A DNA stretch of 64,000 nt. It comes from Musa acuminata AAA Group (taxonomy: Eukaryota; Streptophyta; Magnoliopsida; Zingiberales; Musaceae). The position numbers and the translations under genes are program-made. The notes under the pieces were generated by a model. The model saw nothing but the letters and a program-made list of their open reading frames with translations. It did no database searches and had not been told where the DNA came from. The DNA lies in NCBI RefSeq assembly GCF_036884655.1, contig NC_088356.1:14037501-14101500 (forward strand), read 5' to 3'. Shown one piece after another: positions 51,152 to 63,492 of the stretch. Numbering within the stretch: position 1 is the stretch's first letter; each line of letters starts with the position of its first letter.

Positions 51152-54100
51152 ACAAACCCACAAGCTAGGAGCAAGAGATGGTATCTCGATAGTGGATGCT
51201 CAAGACATATGACTGGAGATCCATCTCATTTCTCTATGCTCACTAGCAAAGAAGAAGGGTACGTTACCTTCGGAGACAACAACAAGGGCAAAATCATTGG
51301 CAAGGGAACTATTGGTAACAAATTTAATTTTTCCATTGATGATGTCTTACTAGTTGATGGATTGAAACATAATCTCTTGAGTATTAGTCAACTATGCGAT
51401 AAAGGTTACATCGTTAGATTTGAATCAAATATGTGCATTATTGAAAAACCAAATCATAACATGACTATGATTGCTTTAAAACAAAATAATGTCTATACCA
51501 TCAATCTTGATGAACTAAGTAATGAAATGTGCTTCTCCGCCGTAAATGATGATGCTTGGCTTTGGCATAGGAGATTAGGCCATGCAAGCATGAAAACAAT
51601 ATCTAAGATCTCATCTCAAGAATTAGTACGAGGAATTCCAAATATAAAGTTTATTAAGGACAAAGTATGCGATGCATGTCAACTAGGCAAACAAATAAAA
51701 ACAAGCTTCAAACCAAAAAATCAAATTAGCACTACTAGACCATTACAATTGATCCATTTGGACCTATTTGGACCAATTGATACAACAAGTCTAGGTGGAA
51801 GCAAATATGCTTTTGTGATTGTGGGTGACTACTCTAGATACACTTGGACCTATTTTTTTAGCTCACAAAAGTGATTGCTTCAAGTGTTTCTCTAAATTTT
51901 GTAAACTCACTCAAAACGAAAAAGGCTTCATGATTTCATCAATTCGGAGTGATCACGGTGGTGAATTCCAAAACCGTGACTTTCAAAATTTTTGCGAAAG
52001 TAATGGGTACAATCACAACTTCTCAACTCCAAGAAATCCTCAACAAAATGGAGTAGTTGAAAGGAAAAATAGAAACCTACAAGAAATGGCAAGAACTATG
52101 TTGAATGAACATAGTTTACCTAAGTACTTTTGGGCCGAAGCCGTAAATACGGCTTGCTACATCATGAATAGAGTCCTAATAAGACCATCCTTATCCAAAA
52201 CTCCCTATGAATTATGGAATAACAAAAAACCAAACATCTCCTATTTTAAAGTTTTTGGTTGTAAATGCTTTATTTTAAATGAAAGGGATGCTTTAGGAAA
52301 ATTTGATGCTAAATCCGATGAAGGCATCTTTCTTGGTTACTCTTCCGTTTCTAAAGCTTTTCGGGTTTTTAATAAAAGAACTTTAGTAATTGAAGAGTCT
52401 ATTCATGTAGTTTTTAATGAAATTTTCGATTTAAAGAAAAATAATTTTGATGATGATCTTGGTTTTGATAATTTGAATTTAAATGAACCCTCTCCTCAAA
52501 ATAGCCATTTGAATGCATCTTCTTCCGAAATTTCTTTACCAAAAGAATGAAAGTATGTAGATGCTCATCCAAAAGAGCAAATTATAGGAGATACATCAAA
52601 AGGGGTTCAAACTCGTTCTTCTTTCAAAAATTTCTATGCTAACGCCGCTTTCCTTTCTCAAATTGAACCTAAATGCATTGACGATGCCTTAAAAGATGAT
52701 TTTTGGATCATTGCAATGCAAGAAGAATTGAACCAATTTGAGAGGAATGAGGTATGGAAGCTTGTTCCTAGACCAAGTGACCACTTAGTCATAGGTACTA
52801 AGTGGGTCTTTAGAAACAAGCAAGACGAAAATGGTATCGTGGTTAGAAACAAGGCTAGATTAGTGGCCAAAGGTTTCAACCAAGAAGAAGGTATTGATTA
52901 CGAAGAAACCTTCGCTCCCGTGGCTCGATTAGAAGCCATAAGGATGCTCCTTGCCTATGCTAGTAGTAATAATTTTAAACTATTTCAAATGGATGTTAAA
53001 AGTGCTTTCTTAAATGGTTTTATTTCCGAAGAAGTATTTGTCGAACAACCTCCCGGATTTGAAAATTCTCTTCTTCCTAATCATGTATTCAAATTGACTA
53101 AAGCTCTCTATGGCTTAAAACAAGCTCCTAGAGCTTGGTATGAAAGGCTTAGTTCCTTTCTTATTTTAAATAATTTTACCAAAGGCAAGGTTGATACTAC
53201 ATTGTTTATTAAACATTTTGAAAATAATTTTCTTATTGTGCAAATTTATGTTGACGATATTGTGTTTGGCTCTTCGGATGAATCACTATGTGAATCATTT
53301 GCCAAATGTATGAGTCTTGAATTTGAAATGAGTTTAATGGGTGAATTAACTTTCTTTTTGGGATTACAAATCAAACAACTTAGTGATGGTATATTTCTTA
53401 ACCAATCCAAATATACATTAGAATTGTTAAAATGATTTAACATGGATAATTCAAAAGCAATAAACACCCCTATGAGTACTACGACTAAGTTAGATATGGA
53501 TGAAAATGGTGAAAGTTTCGATCAAAAAACATATAGGGGAATGATAGGTAGTCTACTCTACCTCACTGCGACTAGACCGGATATTATGTTTAGTGTAGGA
53601 CTTTGCGCTAGGTTTCAATCTAATCCTAAATTATCTCATCTTAAGAGTGTTAAAAGAATATTTAGGTATCTTAAAGGAACTCCAAATTTAGGATTGTGGT
53701 ATCCAAAATCTGAAAAATTTGATCTAATAGCTTATGCAGATGCCGATTTTGGCGGATGCAGGATAGATAGAAAAAGTACATCCGGAATATGTCAATTTTT
53801 AGGACATGCACTTGTTTCTTGGACTTCCAAGAAACAAAATTCAGTTGCACTATCTACGGCGGAAGCCGAATACATTGCTGCAAGTGCATGTTGTGCACAA
53901 GTAATTTGGATGAAAAATACATTAGAAGACTATGGAATTCACCTTGAAAATATTCCCATAAAATGCGATAATACCAGTGCCATATGCCTTACTAAAAATC
54001 CAATTCAGCACTCTAGGACTAAGCACATCGACGTTAGGCATCATTTCATACGCAATCATGTTCTTAACAATGATGTTGTTCTAGAATTCATTGACACAAA

Positions 54101-54191
54101 GCATCAATTAGCAGATATATTCACAAAAGCCTTGAATGAAGACCAATTTGAATTCATTAGAAGGGAATTAGGTATGTTAAATTGTCCCTAA
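51152..54191 (+). pseudogene. pol: D1 Pol, three breaks
   Basis: Protease has WYLDSGCSRHMTG with the catalytic DSG at 51188-51196. The integrase zinc finger is HRRLGHASM...CDACQLGKQ; the core has LDLFGPID and RSDHGGEF, and Glu in VVERKNRN. An extra T in a T-run near 51856 shifts the frame inside the integrase core. A TGA at 52548-52550 stands where D2 has TGG. RT has [17 protein letters not shown] and YVDD at 53247-53258. A TGA at 53433-53435 stands where D2 has CGA. RNase H (53442-54191) has [19 protein letters not shown] and KCDNTSA, then ADIFTKAL and MLNCP at the end. Confidence 0.92.
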
Positions 54192-55253
54192 ACAATAAAC
54201 TTGTTTGATTGGATTTTCCGTAAAGTTTTCATCTTCTTTCCATCTCTCATTCTCCTTCAAATTCCATATGACATGTTGTGAAATCTCGAAATCGACTTCG
54301 ATGACTTGATTATGAATTTCAAATTAGCGATTTGATTTAAATAAGTTTTATCTAAATCATAATCTTGATCTTGCAAAATTGGAATCACAAATAATATCTT
54401 TTGGCATTCATGAATTGATACTTACAAATATGAAAGTATTGGCATTCATGACTTGAATTTGATTGAAACATTGTATGCTTAAATTCATCATTCTCCTATG
54501 TTTCAAAAATTCTTTAAATGCCTTATGTGATGATTAAAAAGTAATGTTAAGATTTTCATGAATTTGACGATTTGAATGAGTTTGTATTCGAATTATGATC
54601 TTGACTTCATGAAATTACTACTTGAATTTTTTATCCCAATCTCTCTCTTATACATCTACAATTTCTATTATTCATAGAAAGAAGAGATTAGATAATATGA
54701 ATGCATGCTGAATTTTCCTCTAAAATGAACTCTGCGTAAATATTTTTGCATACTTAATTTTCAATGATAAAATCGTTGTATGACAAAATATGTGCTTCAA
54801 GTCTCATTTTCCTTTTTGTTGATGACAAAGGGGGAGAAAAGTGATGACTTATATCATTCTTAATAGCATGACAAAATATGAATTGCAAAATCCTTGAGAA
54901 AAGTGATCGATCGATGATTATCTTATATGCCTTGCAAAATCCTTGAAAATATCGTAAGATTGATTGATCATATTGAATGCATGTCTAAAATGTATAATCA
55001 TGCAATTCAAGTTGAAAATCTTTATCTCTTGTCATAGTAAAATTTGTCTCTTATCTTTCGACTTGAAAAAGATTTTCATCAAAGTTTCGCATTTACATTA
55101 TGCTTAATGAGAATAACGATAAGTTCTACGGTTAGAGCTTATCGGTTTATACTTGAATTCAATGATGAAATTCAAGTGTTTTATCTTCTCATAATATGGC
55201 ATATAGATAGGGGGAGTTATGTTTAACTCCGTCATCAATTGATTGTCATCATC
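54192..55253 (+). other. D1 3' untranslated region
   Basis: About 1.06 kb of AT-rich DNA. Bases about 54284-54545 resemble S1 8120-8395. TTGATGACAAAGGGGGAGAAAAG occurs near 54819, 430 bases before the true polypurine tract, and GATAGGGGGAG near 55207. The longest frame is about 60 codons, and no env-like protein is present. Confidence 0.8.
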
Positions 55254-55267
55254 AAAAAGGGGGAGAT
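55254..55267 (+). other. D1 polypurine tract
   Basis: AAAAAGGGGGAGAT directly before LTR2. Confidence 0.88.
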
Positions 55268-56507
55268 TGTTGAATCTCGGATTTTGATGATGAAATCAAT
55301 TGATGGGTTAATTGATCTAATCCATATTATTGAGTTAAGTGTGCAGGATTAACTACGATAACCAGAAAACACAAAGCAAGAATACCGGAGTCAAGATCGA
55401 TGGACGTTTAAGAGTCCGAAGAATCGTCGGAGATGCTGCCGGAACCAACCGAGAAGAAATCGGGAACCTATCGGAAGTTCGCCGAAGAGATCGTCGGAGG
55501 TTCACGGAGATCACCGAGAAGGCTCGGCTACTCGTTAAAGTCATCACAAGATCGGGAGCTTGATGGGAGTCCGTCGGAAGAAGTTCGTCGGAAAGCTCGC
55601 CGAAACAAGACTCGACGTTCGTGGTTGAAAGCTTGCTTAGGATGTGTTTTTGTTATGTAGTTCACTTGTAATTAGGATTAGGATTAAGAGATAATCCTAT
55701 ATCCTGGTTAGGGGCCAACTGGGCCCAAAGTCAGAGTTGGTTTAGGCTAAAAATTAAGCTAAACCAGCGAACTAGAGAGCCAAGATTGAAGCCCAACTAG
55801 TGGCTGAAAACACTGTAGTCGGGCTGAAAACACTGTAGGCGGTGGCACCGCCCAGCACCCGAGAGCTGGGCAGTGACACCTCCTTGGCTGGGCGGTTGCA
55901 CCGTCCAGCACCCGAGCGCTGGGCGGTGGCACCGCCTGGTTAGGCGGTGGCACCTCCAGCACCGGAAACCCTAAGAAAATTCAAATTTTGGAGCCCAAAA
56001 TTTGAATCCTCTTGAGGCCTATAAATACCCCTCAAATTTCAGCTGAGGTTACAACTTTTGAGAAGCATTTTGATTGAGAGAAAAGTCTTAGAAAGTCTTA
56101 GCAAGTCTTGTTTTCAATTTGCTAGAGAGTTCTCCTTCTTCTTTCTTATTGAAAATTTGTAAGAGGTTGTAAGAGGGGTGTTTACCCTTCCATTTCAAGA
56201 GACTTGCTAGTGGAAGGTGGGAGCCTCATCGAAGAGGGGCCTCGCAAGTGGAGTAGGTCATTTGACCGAACCACTCTAAAAATCGGCGTAATCTCTGGTT
56301 TGCTCTTTATTATTGTCATTTACATTACTGCAAATCTTCTTACTGCTTTAGTTCCTTATTACTCTTGCTGCGCAACTTCAAGAATACGCCTTTAAGTTAA
56401 ATTTCTCAAGTTTCGTTCTTAACGTACGAAAGATTTTGATTAAAATCGAAGTTTTAATCCGCTGCACTAATTCACCCCCCCCTCTTAGTGCCGCTTCGAT
56501 CCTAACA
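55268..56507 (+). repeat. D LTR2 (shared middle LTR)
   Basis: 1,240 bases. It follows a polypurine tract and precedes a PBS, so it is both the 3' LTR of D1 and the 5' LTR of D2. Its private changes include GGGCAGTGAC near 55868, AAATTTCAGC near 56034 and GCTTCG near 56495. TATAAATA is at 56020-56027. Confidence 0.95.
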
Positions 56508-56509
56508 AG

Positions 56510-56521
56510 TGGTATCAGAGC
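56510..56521 (+). other. D2 primer-binding site
   Basis: TGGTATCAGAGC lies two bases after LTR2. Confidence 0.9.
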
Positions 56522-56559
56522 AAGATTATCTCTCATATTTGGTTTAATACCCAAGAGAG

Positions 56560-58113
56560 ATGGCTTACTCCGGCATGCAAGAGGGTCATTCTATTGCACG
56601 ACTACCTTTGTTTAATGGGTCGGATTACACATATTGGAAGACTCGCATGAGAATCTTCCTCATTTCTATGGACTTTGAGCTTTGGTCTATTGTCGAGAAT
56701 GGATTTCAAAAATCTTCTCTTCCGATGAGCGAATGGGATGAATCGGAGAAGAAGGTTTTTGCTTTAAATGCAAAGGCTATGAATGCCTTGTTTTGTGCAC
56801 TAGACAAAAACGAATTTAATCGTGTTTCAATGTGTGATTCGGCTTTTGATATTTGGAGAACTCTTGAGGTCACTCATGAAGGCACTAGCCGAGTGAAAGA
56901 GTCCAAAATCAACATCCTTGTGCACTCTTACGAACTTTTCCGAATGAAACCAAGTGAGTCCATCGGAGACATGTATACCCGGTTTACGGATGTCATCAAT
57001 GGACTCAAAGCTCTTGGTAAAGATTTTACTAACTTTGAACTAGTAACTAAAATCTTAAGATCCCTCCCTAAAAGTTGGGATCCAAAAGTTACGGCCATTC
57101 AAGAGGCCAAAGACCTTAAAGCATTCCCTCTTGAAGAACTCATTGGGTCTCTAATGACCTACGAAATGACATGTCAAGCTCATGACGAGCTCGAGAACCC
57201 CCTTCCAAAGAACAGGAAGGATATGTCACTCAAATCACAAGAAGACCACTTGAAAGGAACATCAAGTGATGAGGACAGTGATAATGACATTGCACTTTTG
57301 ACTCAAAAATTTAAGAAATACTTAAGAAAGAACAAATTTAAAAACAAATTTGAACAAAATAAGGACCAAGTGATTTGCTATGAATGCAAAAAACCGGGAC
57401 ACTACAAGAACGATTGTCCTCAAGCCAAAAAGAGAACATCGAAGAAGAAGGCGTTCAAGGCAACGTGGGATGATTCAAGCGCATCCGAAGAAGAGGAGTC
57501 CAACACCGAGCAAGTTGCTCATTACGCGCTAAGGGCGTTTGGAGAAGAGGTATGTGATTTATTTAATGAAGAGTTATCTTTTGAAGAACTATCTATCGCT
57601 TTTCATGAATTATTTGATGAATGTAGAGCTGTTAGCAAGAAGTTAAGTATCTTAAAGAAAGAGCATGCTTTGCTACAAGATAAGTTTGATAGTCTTCAAA
57701 CTCCTCCATGCTCTAAGTGTGAGCACTTAGAAGCAATAAAAAATGAAAATTTGCTTCTTAAGGAAACCTTAAACAAGTTTAAGGTTGGTAGCAAAGGATT
57801 AGATATGATCCTTGCACACAAGGGTCACATCGCAAATAGAAATGGAATTGGATTTGTAAAAGGATTACATCAAAATCCTACCACTTTCATAAAAGGACCT
57901 ACATTACATGTTTCCTCTTATATGAAATGCAACTTTTGTTGCAAATCCGGACATATTGCCTACAAATGCCCATTTAGGAAAATTAGTTCACAAAAATTAA
58001 TATGGGTTCCTAAAGGAACTATAAAGAATTCAATCATAAATAACAAAGTTAGTGGGTCAATTTTTGAGGCACCCAAAATCAAATGGGTACCTAAAAATCA
58101 TCCTCTTTTTTAG
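56560..58113 (+). CDS. gag: D2 Gag protein
   Basis: An intact frame of 517 residues, almost the same as D1 Gag. Visible differences are Leu for Pro at residue 15, Arg for Met and Phe for Leu in the ALxAxGEE segment (about 326-328) and Phe for Leu as the last residue. Both zinc knuckles (CYECKKPGHYKNDC, CNFCCKSGHIAYKC) and the Glu/Leu-rich region are unchanged. It ends at the same TAG as D1. Two intact Gag frames from one locus contrast with two broken Pol frames. Confidence 0.92.
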   Translation: MAYSGMQEGHSIARLPLFNGSDYTYWKTRMRIFLISMDFELWSIVENGFQKSSLPMSEWDESEKKVFALNAKAMNALFCALDKNEFNRVSMCDSAFDIWRTLEVTHEGTSRVKESKINILVHSYELFRMKPSESIGDMYTRFTDVINGLKALGKDFTNFELVTKILRSLPKSWDPKVTAIQEAKDLKAFPLEELIGSLMTYEMTCQAHDELENPLPKNRKDMSLKSQEDHLKGTSSDEDSDNDIALLTQKFKKYLRKNKFKNKFEQNKDQVICYECKKPGHYKNDCPQAKKRTSKKKAFKATWDDSSASEEEESNTEQVAHYALRAFGEEVCDLFNEELSFEELSIAFHELFDECRAVSKKLSILKKEHALLQDKFDSLQTPPCSKCEHLEAIKNENLLLKETLNKFKVGSKGLDMILAHKGHIANRNGIGFVKGLHQNPTTFIKGPTLHVSSYMKCNFCCKSGHIAYKCPFRKISSQKLIWVPKGTIKNSIINNKVSGSIFEAPKIKWVPKNHPLF

Positions 58114-61100
58114 ACAAACCCACAAGCTAGGAGCAAGAGATGGTATCTCGATAGTGGATGCTCAAGACATATGACTGGAGATCCATCTCATTTCTCTATG
58201 CTCACTAGCAAAGAAGAAGGGTACGTTACCTTCGGAGACAACAACAAGGGCAAAATCATTGGCAAGGGAACTATTGGTAACAAATTTAATTTTTCCATTG
58301 ATGATGTCTTACTAGTTGATGGATTGAAACATAATCTCTTGAGTATTAGTCAACTATGCGATAAAGGTTACATCGTTAGATTTGAATCAAATATGTGCAT
58401 TATTGAAAAACCAAATCATAACATGACTATGATTGCTTTAAAATAAAATAATGTCTATACCATCAATCTTGATGAACTAAGTAATGAAATGTGCTTCTCC
58501 GCCGTAAATGATGATGCTTGGCTTTGGCATAGGAGATTAGGCCATGCAAGCATGAAAACAATATCTAAGATCTCATCTCAAGAATTAGTACGAGGAATTC
58601 CAAATATAAAGTTTATTAAGGACAAAGTATGCGATGCATGTCAACTAGGCAAACAAATAAAAACAAGCTTCAAACCAAAAAATCAAATTAGCACTACTAG
58701 ACCATTACAATTGATCCATTTGGACCTATTTGGACCAATTGATACAACAAGTCTAGGTGGAAGCAAATATGCTTTTGTGATTGTGGGTGACTACTCTAGA
58801 TACACTTGGACCTATTTCTTAGCTCACAAAAGTGATTGCTTCAAGTGTTTCTCTAAATTTTGTAAACTCACTCAAAACGAAAAAGGCTTCATGATTTCAT
58901 CAATTCGGAGTGATCACGGTGGTGAATTCCAAAACCGTGACTTTCAAAATTTTTGCGAAAGTAATGGGTACAATCACAACTTCTCAACTCCAAGAAATCC
59001 TCAACAAAATGGAGTAGTTGAAAGGAAAAATAGAAACCTACAAGAAATGGCAAGAACTATGTTGAATGAATATAGTTTACCTAAGTACTTTTGGGCCGAA
59101 GCCGTAAATACGGCTTGCTACATCATGAATAGAGTCCTAATAAGACCATCCTTATCCAAAACTCCCTATGAATTATGGAATAACAAAAAACCAAACATCT
59201 CCTATTTTAAAGTTTTTGGTTGTAAATGCTTTATTTTAAATGAAAGGGATGCTTTAGGAAAATTTGATGCTAAATCCGATGAAGGCATCTTTCTTGGTTA
59301 CTCTTCCGTTTCTAAAGCTTTTCGGGTTTTTAATAAAAGAACTTTAGTAATTGAAGAGTCTATTCATGTAGTTTTTAATGAAATTTCCGATTTAAAGAAA
59401 AATGATTTTGATGATGATCTTGGTTTTGATAATTTGAATTTAAATGAACCCTCTCCTCAAAATAGCCATTTGAATGCATCTTCTTCCGAAATTTCTTTAC
59501 CAAAAGAATGGAAGTATGTAGATGCTCATCCAAAAGAGCAAATTATAGGAGATACATCAAAAGGGGTTCAAACTCATTCTTCTTTCAAAAATTTCTGTGC
59601 TAACGCCGCTTTCCTTTCTCAAATTGAACCTAAATGCATTGACGAAGCCTTAAAAGATGATTTTTGGATCATTGCAATGCAAGAAGAATTGAACCAATTT
59701 GAGAGGAATGAGGTATGGAAGCTTGTTCCTAGACCAAGTGACCACTTAGTCATAGGTACTAAGTGGGTCTTTAGAAACAAGCAAGACGAAAATGGTATCG
59801 TGGTTAGAAACAAGGCTAGATTAGTGGCCAAAGGTTTCAACCAAGAAGAATGTATTGATTACGAAGAAACCTTCGCTCCCGTGGCTCGATTAGAAGCCAT
59901 AAGGATGCTCCTTGCCTATGCTAGTAGTAATAATTTTAAACTATTTCAAATGGATGTTAAAAGTGCTTTCTTGAATGGTTTTATTTCCGAAGAAGTATTT
60001 GTCGAACAACCTCCCGGATTTGAAAATTCTCTTCTTCCTAATCATGTATTCAAATTGACTAAAGCTCTCTATGGCTTAAAACAAGCTCCTAGAGCTTGGT
60101 ATGAAAGGCTTAGTTCCTTTCTTATTTTAAATAATTTTACCAAAGGCAAGGTTGATACTACATTGTTTATTAAATATTTTGAAAATAATTTTCTTATTGT
60201 GCAAATTTATGTTGACGATATTGTGTTTGGCTCTTCGGATGAATCACTATGTGAATCATTTGCCAAATGTATGAGTCTTGAATTTGAAATGAGTTTAATG
60301 GGTGAATTAACTTTCTTTTTGGGATTACAAATCAAACAACTTAGTGATGGTATATTTCTTAACCAATCCAAATATACATTAGAATTGTTAAAACGATTTA
60401 ACATGGATAATTCAAAAGCAATAAACACCCCTATGAGTACTACGACTAAGTTAGATATGGATGAAAATGGTGAAAGTTTCGATCAAAAAACATATAGGGG
60501 AATGATAGGTAGTCTACTCTACCTCACTGCGACTAGACCGGATATTATGTTTAGTGTAGGACTTTGCGCTAGGTTTCAATCTAATCCTAAATTATCTCAT
60601 CTTAAGAGTGTTAAAAGAATATTTAGGTATCTTAAAGGAACTCCAAATTTAGGATTGTGGTATCCAAAATCTGAAAAATTTGATCTAATAGCTTATGCAG
60701 ATGCCGATTTTGGCGGATGCAGGATAGATAGAAAAAGTACATCCGGAACATGCCAATTTTTAGGACATGCACTTGTTTCTTGGACTTCCAAGAAACAAAA
60801 TTCAGTTGCACTATCTACGGCGGAAGCCGAATATATTGCTGCAAGTGCATGTTGTGCACAAGTAATTTGGATGAAAAATACATTAGAAGACTATGGAATT
60901 CACCTTGAAAATATTCCCATAAAATGCGATAATACCAGTGCCATATGCCTTACTAAAAATCCAATTCAGCACTCTAGGACTAAGCACATCGACGTTAGGC
61001 ATCATTTCATACGCAATCATGTTCTTAACAATGATGTTGTTCTAGAATTCATTGACACAAAGCATCAATTAGCAGATATATTCACAAAAGCCTTGAATGA

Positions 61101-61152
61101 AGACCAATTTGAATTCATTAGAAGGGAATTAGGTATGTTAAATTGTCCCTAA
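58114..61152 (+). pseudogene. pol: D2 Pol, one stop after the Gag/Pol TAG
   Basis: In frame with gag. Protease DSG is at 58150-58158. A TAA at 58444-58446 stands where D1 has CAA, between protease and the integrase zinc finger. From 58489 the frame is open for 887 codons: HHCC ([17 protein letters not shown]), catalytic [16 protein letters not shown] and [10 protein letters not shown] with YVDD at 60208-60219, RNase H with YADADFGG and [11 protein letters not shown], ending MLNCP. One visible change is Cys in [10 protein letters not shown] where D1 has Gly. The long open stretch is the best preserved Pol in the window, but protease is cut off from it. Confidence 0.92.
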
Positions 61153-62214
61153 ACAATAAACTTGTTTGATTGGATTTTCCGTAAAGTTTTCATCTTCTTT
61201 CCATCTCTCATTCTCCTTCAAATTCCATATGACATGTTGTGAAATCTCGAAATCGACTTCGATGACTTGATTATGAATTTCAAGTTAGCGATTTGATTTA
61301 AATAAGTTTTATCTAAATCATAATCTTGATCTTGCAAAATTGGAATCACAAATAATATCTTTTGGCATTCATGAATTGATACTTACAAATATGAAAGTAT
61401 TGGCATTCATGACTTGAATTTGATTGAAACATTGTATGCTTAAATTCATCATTCTCCTATGTTTCAAAAATTCTTTAAATGCCTTATGTGATGATTAAAA
61501 AGTAATGTTAAGATTTTCATGAATTTGACGATTTGAATGAGTTTGTATTCGAATTATGATCTTGACTTCATGAAATTACTACTTGAATTTTTTATCCCAA
61601 TCTCTCTCTTATACATCTACAATTTCTATTATTCATAGAAAGAAGAGATTAGATAATATGAATGCATGCTGAATTTTCCTCTAAAATGAACTCTGCGTAA
61701 ATATTTTTGCATACTTAATTTTCAATGATAAAATCGTTGTATGACAAAATATGTGCTTCAAGTCTCATTTTCCTTTTTGTTGATGACAAAGGGGGAGAAA
61801 AGTGATGACTTATATCATTCTTAATAGCATGACAAAATATGAATTGCAAAATCCTTGAGAAAAGTGATCGATCGATGATTATCTTATATGCCTTGCAAAA
61901 TCCTTGAAAATATCGTAAGATTGATTGATCATATTGAATGCATGTCTAAAATGTATAATCATGCAATTCAAGTTGAAAATCTTTATCTCTTGTCATAGTA
62001 AAATTTGTCTCTTATCTTTCGACTTGAAAAAGATTTTCATCAAAGTTTCGCATTTACATTATGCTTAATGAGAATAACGATAAGTTCTACGGTTAGAGCT
62101 TATCGGTTTATACTTGAATTCAATGATGAAATTCAAGTGTTTTATCTTCTCATAATATGTCATATAGATAGGGGGAGTTATGTTTAACTCCGTCATCAAT
62201 TGATTGTCATCATC
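61153..62214 (+). other. D2 3' untranslated region
   Basis: A near copy of 54192-55253, with the same polypurine-like words near 61780 and 62168 and no protein. Confidence 0.8.
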
Positions 62215-62228
62215 AAAAAGGGGGAGAT
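62215..62228 (+). other. D2 polypurine tract
   Basis: AAAAAGGGGGAGAT directly before LTR3. Confidence 0.88.
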
Positions 62229-63487
62229 TGTTGAATCTCGGATTTTGATGATGAAATCAATTGATGGGTTAATTGATCTAATCCATATTATTGAGTTAAG
62301 TGTGCAGGATTAACTACGATAACCAGAAAACACAAAGCAAGAATACCGGAGTCAAGATCGATGGACGTTTAAGAGTCCGAAGAATCGTCGGGGATGCTGC
62401 CGGAACCAACCGAGAAGAAATCGGGAACCTATCGGAAGTTCGCCGAAGAGATCGTCGGAGGTTCACGGAGATCACCGAGAAGGCTCGGCTACTCGTTAAA
62501 GTCATCACAAGATCGGGAGCTTGATGGGAGTCCGTCGGAAGAAGTTCGTCGGAAAGCTCGCCGAAACAAGACTCGACGTTCGTGGTTGAAAGCTTGCTTA
62601 GGATGTGTTTTTGTTATGTAGTTCACTTGTAATTAGGATTAGGATTAAGAGATAATCCTATATCCTGGTTAGGGGCCAACTGGGCCCAAAGTCAGAGTTG
62701 GTTTAGGCTAAAAATTAAGCTAAACCAGCGAACTAGAGAGCCAAGATTGAAGCCCAACTAGTGGCTGAAAACACTGTAGTCGGGCTGAAAACACTGTAGG
62801 CGGTGGCACCGCCCAGCACCCGAGAGCTGGGCGGTGACACCTCCTTGGCTGGGCGGTTGCACCGTCCAGCACCCGAGCGCTGGGCGGTGGCACCGCCTGG
62901 TTAGGCGGTGGCACCTCCAGCACCGGAAACCCTAAGAAAATTCAAATTTTGGAGCCCAAAATTTGAATCCTCTTGAGGCCTATAAATACCCCTCAAATCT
63001 CAGCTGAGGTTACAACTTTTGAGAAGCATTTTGATTGAGAGAAAAGTCTTAGAAAGTCTTAGCAAGTCTTGTTTTCAATTTGCTAGAGAGTTCTCCTTCT
63101 TCTTTCTTATTGAAAATTTGTAAGAGGTTGAGCTGCTTGTAAAAGGTTGTAAGAGGGGTGTTTACCCTTCCATTTCAAGAGACTTGCTAGTGGAAGGTGG
63201 GAGCCTCATCGAAGAGGGGCCTCGCAAGTGGAGTAGGTCATTTGACCGAACCACTCTAAAAATCGGCGTAATCTCTGGTTTGCTCTTTATTATTGTCATT
63301 TACATTACTGCAAATCTTCTTACTGCTTTAGTTCCTTATTACTCTTGCTGCGCAACTTCAAGAATACGCCTTTAAGTTAAATTTCTCAAGTTTCGTTCTT
63401 AACGTACGAAAGATTTTGATTAAAATCGAAGTTTTAATCCGCTGCACTAATTCACCCCCCCCTCTTAGTGCCGCTCCGATCCTAACA
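62229..63487 (+). repeat. D LTR3
   Basis: 1,259 bases. It is 19 bases longer than LTR2 because of an extra AGCTGCTTGTAAAAGGTTG near 63130-63148, between two AGGTTG words; LTR1 and LTR2 lack it. TATAAATA is at 62981-62988. Confidence 0.95.
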
Positions 63488-63492
63488 ATGAA
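63488..63492. repeat. Target-site duplication of the D tandem, right copy
   Basis: ATGAA, identical to 48302-48306. The S1 LTR has a single ATGAA at the matching site (near 4100). Confidence 0.92.

Larger units (their letters stand above)
48307..63487 (+). mobile_element. Tandem Sirevirus D: LTR1-internal 1-LTR2-internal 2-LTR3
   Basis: A 15,181-base unit holds three LTRs (48307-49545, 55268-56507, 62229-63487) and two interiors of 5,722 and 5,721 bases, repeating with a period of exactly 6,961. The outside is flanked by one ATGAA TSD, and LTR2 serves as 3' LTR of the first copy and 5' LTR of the second. D1 and D2 differ at a small number of positions. Gag-pol is the complete Sirevirus set without an env-like frame. 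All parts are so alike that the tandem must be young. It could have formed by unequal crossing-over between LTRs of sister copies or by integration of a linked cDNA. Confidence 0.95.

Noticed and set aside
54192..55253. A possible env-like frame after pol in D1 and D2
   Set aside because: No frame over about 60 codons, no signal peptide or membrane segment; the region is AT-rich noncoding.
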